From assembly GCA_039602395.1 (NCBI GenBank), contig JBCNJP010000006.1:43673279-43737278 (forward strand): 64,000 nt of DNA, read 5' to 3'. The notes beneath the pieces were generated by a model, which was not told where the DNA came from, did no database searches, and saw only the letters and a list, made by a program, of their open reading frames with translations. This DNA comes from Deinandra increscens subsp. villosa. Taxonomy: Eukaryota; Streptophyta; Magnoliopsida; Asterales; Asteraceae. The position numbers and the translations under genes were made by a program. This document shows positions 1 to 10,077 of the stretch, piece after piece. Within the stretch, counting starts at the first letter, position 1, and each line of letters opens with the position of its first letter.

Positions 1-841
1 TAGCATGACCACCCGACGAATTTTCAACATAAAAAGCAGTAGTTGGTGGATTTGTGCTAGATTTGGCTCTAGCATGCATTGTTGACGCATTTTCTCCAAA
101 ATACACATTTGGATTCTGAACTGGTGGTGGAAGAGTCTTCACTCTCATCATATCCAGTTCTCGAACCAACAAGTTCCTTGTTAGATCATCATAAGAAACC
201 TCATCGAATCCTTTATCATGAGTTAGAAGCAAGATATATCCTTCCCATTTTGCTGGTAAAGCGTCTAATAGTTTTTCTTTCAATTCACCTGCCTCCTTCT
301 TCACCCCAACGATTTCAAGCTCACTTACCAAGTGTGACAACCTTGATATGATATAATTAATTGTTTCATTTTGGACGTGACAGAAGTTATCATATTCTCT
401 CAACAATACCTTCTTTTTGCTTTTATTATACTGAGCGTTGCCTTCACATCGATTACACAATGCATCCCACAATGCTTTAGATGTTGTATGAGTTTTAAAT
501 TGATGCAAGATATCCTTTGGTAAAGCCATTGAAAAGTTAGAATAAGCCTTATTCTCCAGTTTGAACGCTTCTTTCTCAGCATCGTTCATTTTATTGTAAG
601 GCTTTACTTCGCCAACATTAACCCCACTTGTAAACTTTGGAACCTCATAACCATCTAGCATAGGAGTCCAAACTGTAACATCGATTACACCAATCTAAGA
701 TTCATAACGAGTCTTCCAATTGTGAAAATCTTCGAATTTCATCAACTTAGGGACCTTTTTCGTGGTTCCTATCTCGTTATCGTAGCTCAATAGAGCTTGA
801 ACGGTTGTTGACATTGCAGCAAATGCTTGGAATGGATCCAT
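1..841 (-). pseudogene. gag fragment (UBN2-type capsid region) of element G
   Basis: The frame starts at ATG 841-839 (MDPFQAFAAM) and runs to the window edge, about 280 codons. It shows the copia Gag landmarks also present in elements B-D: a YDNEIGT..KVPKL segment, a W-K-x-R motif, MALPKDILHQF, a LWDAL..RCEGN stretch and ALPAKWEGY. The product would be the structural Gag that assembles cytoplasmic particles. One in-frame stop (TAG at 697-695) interrupts the N-terminal part, so this copy is damaged or its start is used differently. The zinc knuckle expected downstream lies outside the window. Family membership is clear from the motifs; functionality is doubtful. Confidence 0.8.
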
Positions 842-1378
842 GATGATTATCTCAAAAACTGATCAGGCGTACAAAATAATCGATCCCCGTACTAGAAACA
901 AACTCAGCGTACCACTTTACAACCCGTGCCACACACGGACCAAAATATCTCAGGCGTACCACCGACGGACCACCTAACTCACGTACCACAATTGAAGCGG
1001 ACCAGACTGGTACGGCGTAACTGCCAACGTACCAGTCAGTAACCGTCACGGACCACCTAAGGAGATTGTCTTCCGGACCAGATGCAGCGTACCAAAACCA
1101 CGATGGAGATTGCCGTGCGTACCAGCAACGTACCACCGTGTTCTTGAGCCGTACCAGTGACGTACCAACTGAGATTAAACGAATTTTGATAATTTTGGTT
1201 TTTCGGACGAAAATTTGATACAGCACTCAACTAAAACACTCACTGATCATTTTAGACACAAATTTCGTATAAAATGAATGTAAAAATGAGAAGAAATGAT
1301 GAAATTTGAACCAAAAACTTTGTTTCTCTCTCTAGAAACTGTTAATCGACCAAAAATCACAGCAAAAGAGCAACTCAA
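842..1378 (-). repeat. Leader of element G with dense GGTACG / GGTCCG motif array
   Basis: This untranslated leader lies between PBS and gag. On the minus strand it contains many copies of GGTACG and GGTCCG (seen on the plus strand as CGTACC and CGGACC), especially between 880 and 1170, spaced irregularly about 10-40 bases apart. The spacing is not tandem, so slippage does not explain it. The same hexamers occur in the LTR of this element and in the leaders of C and D. The function is unknown. Open frames across this block are by-products of the motif. Confidence 0.75.
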
Positions 1379-1390
1379 GCTCTGATACCA
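1379..1390 (-). promoter_or_regulatory. Primer-binding site of element G
   Basis: The minus strand reads TGGTATCAGAGC, complementary to the 3' end of plant initiator tRNA-Met. It lies two bases from the LTR end and primes minus-strand cDNA synthesis. Confidence 0.9.
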
Positions 1391-1392
1391 CT

Positions 1393-1751
1393 TGTAAAAC
1401 ACAGTTTCGGATCTTACTAATGCATGATCATGATCGATTCGGTAATACACGAGGTAAATAAAGTTTCATTGATTGATTTCAAGCTCAAAGGTTACAGAGA
1501 GAGAATAGAGAGTAAAACACCTAAGATCTCACACAGTTAACAACACTACTCTCTCAGCTACTCTGAAACACAAGAGCTAAAACTATTTATATTATTCTGT
1601 CCGATGTACCAATTAACCTACGTACCAGATGGTCCGTGGCTACGTGCCATCTGGTCCATCCATTGGTACGCTAGGACCAGAACTTACAAAACGATCAATA
1701 CAATGACAAAACGCCTAGACCTAGCATTAGACACAATAACTTGTTCTAACA
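1393..1751 (-). repeat. 5' LTR of element G
   Basis: A 359-bp LTR that begins TGTTAGAACA at 1751 and ends TTTTACA at 1393. A TATAAATA box is at 1591-1584 on the minus strand. Upstream of it is a block of GGTACG/GGTCCG motifs that includes inverted arms ACCAGATGG...CCATCTGGT. The partner LTR is outside the window. Confidence 0.85.
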
Positions 1752-2015
1752 ACTATTAATGAAGGTGTCCTCGATACCTTTGAACCATTGCAGCATGCCT
1801 ATGTGGCCTTCAGAACCAGTGAACACAGGAGGACGACACAAGTTGAAATGCTTGAAAGAGGAAGCAGTAGGAGCAGTGTTGGCGGGATTAGTATTCAGAA
1901 TCTGTTGAATATGTACCACCATGTTCGGAATAACCTTTGCCATTTTCTTGGAAATCACTGAGGCCATCTTGCGACCGCTATTACCCCTACGCTGACCGTT
2001 GAAATGAGTCGACAT
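1752..2015 (-). pseudogene. Element H: 5' end of a Ty3/gypsy gag, truncated by element G
   Basis: From ATG 2015 the minus strand encodes a short protein starting MSTHFNGQRR and running through ISKKMAKVIPNMVVHIQQIL to a gypsy-Gag-like segment (FNLCRPPVFTGSEG followed by an LQWFKGIEDTF stretch). The pattern C-x-P-P-x-F-x-G...W-x-x-x-I/M-E-x-x-F is typical of the capsid N-terminus of plant gypsy elements. The frame runs directly into the LTR of element G at 1751, so the rest was displaced and lies outside the window. It is a remnant with no intact product. Confidence 0.65.
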
Positions 2016-2730
2016 GCTGAAGAGAAGGAAAGACAATTATGAGACACAGGATAAGATGTGATTGATAATCAACTCAGAATACAAGAGACCAAGTGTAAAA
2101 CATGTGCAACATAGAACATCATGAATTCTTGAATATCATAGTAAATACGATAACATGCAAAACACAAAATCATGCGATTATGGTAAAAAAATAACAACGG
2201 AATGGTCCTCATTTCCTGACTGGGAAACTACAACCATGATTAATCGGAGTAATTTATGGTTTTAGCAGTAATTGACATGCTTGGACCTAATAGGTTTTAA
2301 CACTCTAATCGAGGCATCTCAGGTGAGTGTCGAGGTCCATTGGAAGATTTGGAGTTATATGCAACACTTTTCTAGACAGAGGCCCCGACTACCGGTGTTT
2401 TCACCTTTTCAGTTACTACATGTCTACTGCTAAAACCATAACTCCGACGAGATCATAAAATCTATCATTATTACCACGGCTCAGTTTGGTTAATGGTACA
2501 CATGCGATTAGCGATTATCCACACATATAATTCCCAACAAGTATCACAAATTACACAACATAGAATCACGTAATAGATTGAATAAGAGTTTAGGGTTTTG
2601 AATAGAAATACATGTTACACCCCAAAATAAGAAAAAGAAAAAGTGGTATGAATACTCACTGGAACTAGTGAGTGATAGCAAATGTGAAACTGTAGCAAAT
2701 ATCTAGTAACGCCCGAACTACTCACGTCCT
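2016..2730 (-). repeat. Leader and internal LTR remnant of gypsy element H
   Basis: Positions about 2200-2450 match the leader of element F (15545-15825): the same GACTACCGGTG stretch and the same outer inverted arms (TTAGCAGTA ... TACTGCTAA type, here 2264-2443). From about 2460 the sequence instead resembles the middle of F's LTR (10550 onward), including ATACATGTTACACCCC at about 2608-2625. The leader and mid-LTR are therefore fused by a deletion, which makes H a decayed relative of F. Confidence 0.55.
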
Positions 2731-3112
2731 AAAAAGTTTTAGACACACATGTTCTTAGTACGTGTACATGTGTAAGCGGGTGATGTAACCTTTCACCCAA
2801 CATTACTCTGGTCGCATATGATTTGTAAATTGTTTGTTGACGACACATTGATGATTTGTATATATAAACCAAAATATAAATATATTTATGACACTCAAAA
2901 ATATAATTAATGACGCAATATATTTTCAAAAGTCCAATTCTTTTATTTTCAACCCATACTATTTATTTGAGACCCAACACAATAGTTTAAGCCCAAATAA
3001 TATTTTAAAGCCCCAAAATAATACCTATTAGTTTTTATGAAATGCAAAACCCATATACATATGTATGTATATATCTTAAGACCAAATATATATATATATA
3101 TATATATATTTA
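2731..3112. other. AT-rich sequence without a recognised feature
   Basis: No coding frame with recognisable motifs. It may be a continuation of the decayed LTR of H. It ends in a (TA)n tract at about 3083-3112 into which the next MITE is set. Confidence 0.5.
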
Positions 3113-3903
3113 TAAGGGAAGGATCCTGCGAAAACCCTTCATATTGCGAAAACGCGAAAACCAATATTAAAACCTACATAACTTCTTCATACGTTAATGT
3201 TTTTTTATAAAATTGGCGCCAAATGTCTTAGAATTACGTTATCTTCAATTCTGGAAACAAATATTAAAAAAAATTAACGGTATTTTTTTCCGTGTCATAC
3301 ACATGTGTATCACGTGTGAACATGTGTATCATCATCATTACTACTGCACAAAAACGAATTATCATGTCTAAAAACACTCCTTATGTTAAAAACATATTAA
3401 AAATACTAAAACATTTATGGTACTAATGATAATGAAACATAGTGCACATGTGTAACATATAATTAAAAAAAGTTATAAAGTGTTATTTTTTTCATTAGAA
3501 AAAAAGATAACATAACTATAAGACTTATGGTGCAATTTTCTTTTGAAACTAGTAATGTATACCACATATATGAGGGTTTTTTTTGGTGTGGTACACATGT
3601 GTATCATTAAAATAAAACACAAAAAAATGACAGAAATATAACACATATGGTGCGTGCGTCTTAGAGAAAACAAATATTAACTCATACTAAAGTATGAGTT
3701 TTTTTGGTGGTACACATGTGTATCACAGAAAAAAATAAAAAATAAAAAACGTTAACTTTTTATTTTTTGTTTTTATAGAATTAAAGATAACATAATAATA
3801 AGACTTTTGGTGAAAATTTTAAAAAAATATATTAATATGTTGGTTTTAAGATGGTTTTCGCGATTTCGCAAAATATATGCGTTTTTGCATGATCCTTTCC
3901 CTA
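3113..3903. mobile_element. Foldback MITE 1 inserted in (TA)n
   Basis: The left end AAGGGAAGGATCCTGCGAAAAC and the right end GTTTTTGCATGATCCTTTCCCT are imperfect inverted repeats extending about 48 bp, with GCGAAAACC units in both arms. It is flanked on both sides by TA microsatellite. Inside are several copies of the near-palindrome ACACATGTGTATCA. It has no coding capacity. Its ends and interior resemble the neighbouring MITE 2. The superfamily cannot be assigned with confidence. Confidence 0.7.
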
Positions 3904-3913
3904 TATTTATATA

Positions 3914-3959
<46 letters not shown>
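3904..3959. repeat. (TA)n microsatellite between two MITEs
   Basis: A nearly pure TA tract (about 3904-3959) separates MITE 1 and MITE 2. Both elements appear to have inserted into or expanded this tract. Confidence 0.85.
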
Positions 3960-3964
<5 letters not shown>

Positions 3965-4772
3965 AGGATCCTGCGAAAACCCTTTTTTTTGCGAAAACCT
4001 AAAAACTAACACTAAAACCTTCATAACTTTTACATACGTTAATATTTTTCTATGAAACTTGCACCAAAAATCTTAAAATTCTATTGTCTTTGATTCTGGA
4101 AAAGAAATTGATATTTCGAAGAAAAAAAAAATTAGTGCACATGTGTATTATTAGTGCATATGTGCACCATTTTCATTAGTACTACACAAATGAGAATTGT
4201 TATGCGAAAACATATTGTTTAGGTTAAAAACATTTAAAAAAACTAAAATATTCATAGAACTAATGATAATTCTACATATGCACTATAACTATTAGTTATA
4301 GAGCACACGTGTAGCATAAAATTTAAAAAATAAAAAAACGTTAAATATATTTTCAGAGTTAAAGATAACCCAATTATAAGATTTATGGTGTAATTTCTAT
4401 TTTAAAATATTAATGTATACGACACGTATAAAGTGCTTTATTATTAGTGCACATGTGCACTAATAAAAAACCACGAAAAACTAACAAAATTATAACGTAT
4501 TTTATGCGATTTTTCTAAAAAAAAACATTAACGCATACTGTATGTATGTGTTTTATTATTAGTGCACATGTGCACTAATAAAAAAAACGACGAGACGTTA
4601 AAGTTTTTTTTAAATTTTTTCTATAATTAAAGAACTCATAATTCTAAGGTTTTTTGTGCAAATTTTTTTTAAAAATATGATCGTATGAAAAAGTTATGAA
4701 GGTTTTAGTATTAGTTTTTAGGTTTTCGCAAAAAGATGTGGTTTTTACATGATCCTTACCCTATATATATAT
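3960..4772. mobile_element. Foldback MITE 2 inserted in (TA)n
   Basis: The left end AGGTAAGGATCCTGCGAAAAC and the right end GTTTTTACATGATCCTTACCCT are inverted repeats, and TA tracts flank both sides. The interior carries palindromes built on TTAGTGCACATGTGCACTAA (around 4447-4466 and 4558-4578). It is the same family as MITE 1, with GTGCAC replacing GTGTAT in the internal palindromes. It is non-coding. Confidence 0.7.
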
Positions 4773-5879
4773 ATATAGAATAGTAAAACTATTTTTGTTT
4801 AAACGACTGGTTAACTTTGTAACCTCATTTTAACAAGGTTAACCAATTTAATATCAGCTTTTATAACAAAACCCCCCATTATAACTATGTTTTGTCTCGT
4901 GTTCATATTAAGTCCAACGCAACAATAAATCACCGGTTTTATGTATATTTGAACCATTTAAACCGTCATTTTTAGTAGATCACCAACTTTTTTTAAATTC
5001 GGTTTTTAGTCTTTTAATCTTTTATTTTTGTATGAACTGTCACTTAATAAGAAGTCGTTTAAAGTTTGTCCATGAGATACTCATCTTTTATTAAGAAAAT
5101 CCTTAAAACCACTCTTACGTTTGGTTAAATTCTTGTATTCACTTGAGAAAAACAAGCTTTTCGTAAAATAGTAAAATGAGTTTACGTAACTACCTTAAGG
5201 TAAGTACGGATGACTTTGTGAAAGCTCTTTTAAATTGAAAGTGTATTATTAACTATTTTGAACAAACATGCATTGCATATTATAGACCATTATAGGAGAC
5301 GAAAGCTCATCAGTCGGACTCTGTGACACCCGATTGGGGGACAATGCATGATCCTAACAGTGATTCGCACCCCATGCAAAGTAATACGTTCGTGAGTTTT
5401 ATGTCTATGTAAACAAACATGGCTTTCACGCTAACTACAGCCTGAAGGTATTGGTTGGGATTGGGGTTAGTAATATTTTGTCACTTCTCGGAAGTCGGTG
5501 AGATACGGGATAGTGAACTTGACTCTGGTTACGACCGCCTATTTTGCGCGAAACCGGTGCATGGAGGAAACGGGCTTTAGTCCCTTTTAAAGATGTTTTT
5601 CATAATAAAAAACTCTGATGCATAGTTTGTTCCCTTGCTAGTCTATGACAACGTATTCGAGTGTAACGATGCCGACATTCCATCGAGCCCTACAACTATA
5701 TGGCATTTATGCTTACTTTGTTTGTTACTCCCAGGGCGGTCCTCATGAGATCTTTACGAGGAGATCGAGAGGGATGTGAGACAGGATTCCAGGCTAAAAA
5801 GCGGTTCTCCTCATCTGGCGAGTAATAATCTTAAGAAAAGTATATAGATGATCAGTTTACTTATTTTACCCTTAGTTGG
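4773..5879. other. Unassigned sequence left of element B
   Basis: About 1.1 kb with no recognisable coding frame, terminal repeat or RNA gene. It is the host sequence into which element B inserted; the last five bases (5875-5879, GTTGG) are B's left target-site duplication. It is somewhat less AT-rich around 5300-5780 and could be part of an old gypsy element, but I found no motif that shows this. Confidence 0.4.
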
Positions 5880-6260
5880 TGTAAAGACGTGAGCGTCGGA
5901 TCGTCTACTCGATCTAGCTATTTAAGATGCGAAACGTAATTAAAATGATTGTTTTATTGAACAACGAAGAAAAAGTACAATCTGAATAACACTCAGAACA
6001 CTCACAGAGAAACACCGTAAGAACACACACTTCACTCTGATTAAATCTACTCTCGTTACTGAATTACAAAGCAAAATGGCTATATATACTACAGCCTGCC
6101 GAACTCACACGAACTACCAGTTTGTGTGAACCCGAACTCACCCGAACTATGAGTTCTGCTGACACTTCGTGTCAGTTTGTTCTCACTTCGTTTGACAACC
6201 AATTTGCACAACTTCTTCTTGTTCAGATACTTCACACGACAAACCGTTCATACACTAACA
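5880..6260 (-). repeat. 3' LTR of element B
   Basis: 381 bp, minus strand TGTTAGTGTA...GTCTTTACA. It contains a TATATATA box (about 6070) and several CCGAACT motifs, including inverted arms around 6127-6156. It pairs with 45350-45730. Confidence 0.92.
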
Positions 6261-6271
6261 AACTCCCCCTC
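6261..6271 (-). promoter_or_regulatory. Polypurine tract of element B
   Basis: The minus strand reads GAGGGGGAGTT directly before the 3' LTR. It is the primer for plus-strand cDNA synthesis and is near-identical to the tracts of C and D. Confidence 0.85.
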
Positions 6272-6453
6272 GACGTGTGCAGTATCTGTTCATCCAATTG
6301 AATCGTATCTTCGAACAAACTCCCCCTCAACTTGAGATAGCTTGATCTTGAATACTTGATGAATCACAATGTGTCTCTGCTTTTATCAGCAGCTTCAGAA
6401 GACTTGAAGTTTTGATATTCTTCTTTCACTTAGTACATGTTCATTCATAAATA

Positions 6454-6488
6454 ATCTTGGCGCAAAACGTCTCTTTGAGACTCCAAGA
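6454..6488 (-). ncRNA. 3' hairpin HP4 of element B (predicted RNA structure)
   Basis: The minus strand reads ATCTTGG, then GTCTC-AAA-GAGAC, then a short spacer and CCAAGAT: an outer 7-bp stem with a small inner hairpin. The same place in D has TTCTC-AAA-GAGAA and in C TTCTC-GAA-GATAA, so an inner pair has changed on both sides. This is a predicted cis-acting RNA element; its role is unknown. Confidence 0.55.
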
Positions 6489-7010
6489 TATGATTTTGAA
6501 ACTTTGATTTGTATCACTTGTCGATCAGATCGAAAACAAAGCATAAATAAAATATTTTTGGCTTTTAGAAAGTTTATATCAAAACAAACCTAAAATCTTT
6601 TTTATTTTTCAAACTTATGTTAAAACACACTGAAAATCTTTTTGAATTTTCATAATTGAAATGAAAATGCAATACAAAATCAAACTCTATTTTTGGTATG
6701 AGAAAGATCACTATCTAGGATAATATTGGTCATAACGCGCTGAACTACACTTCAATTTCAACTAATTGAAGCACACAAGTCATGATGATTACTGGTATAA
6801 TTTGTCTATCTTAAACTCAGACAAAATCATACTCATAACATCTAGATATGTTAATGTATTGATTAGATTTGCTTTGACCAGTGTATCCCACAGTTTCAGA
6901 AATAGTCAGACATTTTTCTTTTTCTCGTGTGATTACACTTGTGATTATCACATAGTATAAGATTTTTCATGATATCGTTATCTGTGTTCCATGCAAAAAG
7001 AAATAAGAAC

Positions 7011-7160
7011 GTTATATCGTCGACCTTAAGGTCGATCTTTCGATAGGCAGATAAGGCCTCGGATTTAACAAAATAAGAAAGATAAAACAAGTTGAAATTG
7101 TATAATTCAACAACAAGCAGGTTAGTCTTGTGGACACGCAAAGAAAGTCCGATGAATTAC
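7011..7160 (-). ncRNA. 3' hairpin modules 3 and 2 of element B (predicted RNA structure)
   Basis: Two modules lie on the minus strand. Module 2 (7160-7100) has arms TAATTCA/TGAATTA around the core CGGACTTTCTTTGCGTG...ACCTGCTTG and an inner GTC-CACAA-GAC hairpin. Module 3 (7069-7011) has arms GTTAAATC/GATATAAC (one mismatch) and the core ATCTGCCTATCGAAAGATCGACC. Corresponding modules are found in C and D. A third module further left on the transcript (about 7186-7206) is degraded. Confidence 0.55.
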
Positions 7161-7331
7161 GAAACACCAAAGAAAATAAAGCAGGACCTCAAACGAACAA
7201 CAATCAGCACATGTATACACGCACATGTATACACAGTGACTTCTCTTTTGTTTTCCACACATTCTCTTTTTATCATGAAATATGCTTCAAGATGTTCTCC
7301 ACTTGGTCAAGCATAGTATTTAGTGTATATC

Positions 7332-7741
7332 TGTTGGGCTATATTTATTTGAGGCATGAACATTAGTTTTGGGCTAGCTTGTTATTAGTTTTGGGCTTAA
7401 TTAGTTAATGTTTTGGGCCATGTGGGCCAATTTTCTTTAGTTTATGATTGGGCTTATTGTGTTTACTATTGGACTAGGGTTTGTAAGAAGGCACTATATA
7501 AGCCTTTCATGTTTATGATTTATGCAAGCTTTGGAAAACATATTTACGATTTCTTCTTATCATTTGGTGATTCCGATCGGTTCTTCATTGCTTCAAGATA
7601 GTAGGTTTCTTCATTCAAGATTTGATCTTTCTCTTAGATCAAGTCTCTTCTTCTACTATTCTTCTTGAATCGATCACATACGAGGTTTCCGCACTCGTTT
7701 GTGATTAGATATCGTGTGTTTGGTTAGATTTCGGACCTACA
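7332..7741 (+). repeat. 5' LTR of element A
   Basis: 410 bp from TGTTGGGCTA to CTACA. A CTATATAAG TATA box lies at about 7494-7502. Upstream of it are several copies of TTTTGGGCT/C (7366-7420). One ATTTACGAT copy of the leader motif is present near 7540. Confidence 0.93.
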
Positions 7742-7743
7742 AT

Positions 7744-7756
7744 TGGTATCAGAGCC
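7744..7756 (+). promoter_or_regulatory. Primer-binding site of element A
   Basis: TGGTATCAGAGCC, two bases after the 5' LTR, complementary to initiator tRNA-Met. Confidence 0.92.
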
Positions 7757-8307
7757 AAGAATCACTGATTCGAGGCTCTCACGATATTGATTCAAGCTGT
7801 TTTCTAGGTTATAGTTCAAGTTTTTGAAGATTCAAAGGCTGTTTTGGTGTTTACGATCACTGTTGCTGCTGTTCTTCGAGTTCACGATCAGGTTTTCTGG
7901 GTTTTCTGGGTTTTCTGGGTGTTTACGACTGCTTCTGTTGAAGATCTTCATCATTTGGGTGTTTACGAGTTCAGGACTCGATTTTTATCGTGTTTACGAT
8001 CCGAAGAAGTGAGTTTACGACTGTACTTGTTGTCGTAATCAGAGTTTACGATTTGTTGGATCGGGATTGGTGTTTACGACTTTGGTGGATCGGATACAGG
8101 TGTTTACGACTTTTGGCGATCGTAATCGGGCATCGTAATCGAGTTTACGATTTCTTTTGTCGGTTTAAGTGTTTACGAGTTTGGCTTTGATCGGAAACAG
8201 TGTTCTCGATCGTAATCAATCATTTACGATCGTAATCGTGAGGTTTTTATCATAATCTCAGTATTTGGACGTTTGGACTTTAGATTTTTGTTCCCTAAGC
8301 TATCGAA
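7757..8307 (+). repeat. Leader of element A with GTTTACGA motif array
   Basis: The untranslated leader between PBS and gag carries about eleven copies of GTTTACGA followed by C, T or G (about 7848 to 8230), plus related GTTCACGA and ATCGTAATC forms. A short GGTTTTCTG unit is tandemly repeated near 7892-7920. The motif recurs in front of the third ORF at about 24817-25455. Open frames here (for example 7824-8190) are products of the repeats, not genes. Confidence 0.75.
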
Positions 8308-10077
8308 ATGGATTTCGAACCAAGTATGTATCAGAAGTTGGATTTTGAGATTGGATCCATCACTCGCCCACCTAGACTCACCTCGGCGGATAACTTTCTG
8401 GAATGGAAATATCGGTTTGAAAATCACTTGAAGAGTGTTGACCTAAGACTATGGAGAGCAGTAATTCATGGACCATTAACACCTACTCACGCAGAAGGAG
8501 TTAATGCAGGGAAGGTTAAGATGGAAGATGAGTATGATGATGATGATTGGGAAAGATGCAACAAAGCAGAAAGAGCATTTGCCATCATGACTATGGCATT
8601 AACACCAGATATTGCTCAAGGATTTAAACACTACAAGACCGCTAAGGAATTCTGGAACGCTTTGGTTGTGGCTTATGAAGGGAATCCTGACATAAAGGCA
8701 AGCCGCAAGCAAATGCTGAAGCAAAAGTTTAATCTGTTCAACCATGTACAAGGTGAATCCTTTGAAGCTCAGGTGCAGAGGTTTGTGTCTCTGATGGCTG
8801 AAATGTCCAGCTATAATGTTGAACCAGACAAGGAAAACAAAAATCTGAAACTGTTGAATAGTTTACCCAAATCTTGGAACACCAACATATCTATCATTAA
8901 GGACAACAACAATCTGAGTGAACTATCTCTTGATGAGTTAATCAACAAACTCAAGTCCAAGCTAATCGATGACAAGCAGAGAGAGTTGAACCATATAAGC
9001 TCTCTTAGTTTGGCGGGAAAACTAAATCAAGCTCTGTTGTCAGAAGATGTGGAGACTAAGCATGAGGGGAAGTCAACTGGGAGTGGAACAAGCTCGGTCG
9101 CAAAGTCAACTGCTTTTGTGGCACAACCACAAGGAAGTTCAAGTGGAGGCGTCAACCCTGATGATACGAATGACCCCAATTTTGCTCTCGGTATGGGTTT
9201 TATGAACAGTTACCATGCTCTCATGGCCGGAACTCTTGTACCTACTGATATGTTATCGGGTGAGCTGAACCAGATAAATCCTGAAGATGTTGAGATGTTG
9301 GATGTCTCATGGCAGATGGCCATGGCAGTCTTCAGAGCAAAGAAGTTCATGGCGAAGACTGGGAGAAACGTCTGGAAAGATGAAGACAAGATCAGGATGG
9401 GGTTTGACAAAAGCAAGCTGAGGTGCTACAACTGTGATGAGTATGGGCATTTTGCAAGAGAGTGTAGCAAGCCGAAGAGAGAAAGGGGAGAAGAAAGGAA
9501 AGCAGGTGAAGGAAAGGGAGAGGCAAAGGCTCTAGTTGTTCAGGAAGGAGGAGGTTATGATTGGACACCTCAATTGAAAGAGTTTAGCAGGTCTCATGCA
9601 ATGATTGCTGCTATGGAAAGGGATGAAGAGGAAGAGCATGCTTTTGTTGTTACTGATGAAACTCATGTGGAAGATAAGGAAGCCTTCGTTGCTGAAGCTG
9701 AAAACCTCAAGGTATGTTCTGATCCCACTTGTGCTCGTATAATTCCTGGTCTTAGACAAATCTGTAAAAATTATCAGATAGAATTGTTTGAGATAAAGTG
9801 TGAAAGGAGTTCATTTAAGGGTAGATGGCAGAAAAATGAGGAGAAGGTTAAAGCACAAAAGCTAGACATAGTAAAATATCAAAAACTGGCAACTGAGAAA
9901 ACTCTCTTGTATGACAATGCTAAGTTAGAAATAGCTGAGCTTAGGAATCAGGTAGATGAGATCACACATAAGTACAATGAGTTGCAGGTTAAATTTGATA
10001 TGAATCAAACAAAAAGCAAAAGAATGTTTGAGGCTAGAAAATCTTTGAACTCCTGTATAACTGATGTTAGAATGGGA
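8308..10077 (+). pseudogene. gag of element A, first part (UBN2 capsid region, CCHC knuckle, coiled coil)
   Basis: ATG 8308 (MDFEPSMYQKL) opens 590 codons that run into the LTR of nested element F. Residues about 80-230 form the UBN2/retrotran-gag type capsid region (MTMALTPDI, FWNALVVAYEGN, LPKSWNTN). A zinc knuckle C-x2-C-x4-H-x4-C (CYNCDEYGHFAREC) spans residues 373-386 and should bind genomic RNA. Residues about 490-590 are charged and heptad-like, probably coiled coil. The frame stays open to the insertion point and resumes in phase at 18940. The product is the particle-forming Gag. The apparent last residues past 10077 belong to the inserted LTR. Confidence 0.88.

Larger units (their letters stand above)
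1..1751 (-). mobile_element. Element G: 5' part of a Ty1/copia-type LTR retrotransposon, cut by the window edge
   Basis: Reading the minus strand from 1751 there is a TG...CA LTR (1751-1393), a 2-base spacer, a primer-binding site complementary to initiator tRNA-Met (1390-1379), a motif-rich leader (1378-842) and a gag frame (841 to the window edge). This is the standard order of a plant copia element. The first base of the LTR abuts the coding sequence of a gypsy gag (element H), so G inserted there; the flanking 5 bases are ACTAT at 1752-1756. The matching duplication, pol and 3' LTR lie outside the window, so whether G is autonomous cannot be told. Confidence 0.85.

Noticed and set aside
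852..1226. A 124-codon open frame on the minus strand
   Set aside because: It lies in the motif-rich leader of element G; repeated GGTACG units keep the frame open. No start context or protein motif.
7824..8190. Three short open frames with FWVFWVF-type repeats
   Set aside because: They are products of the GGTTTTCTG and GTTTACGA repeats in the leader of element A.
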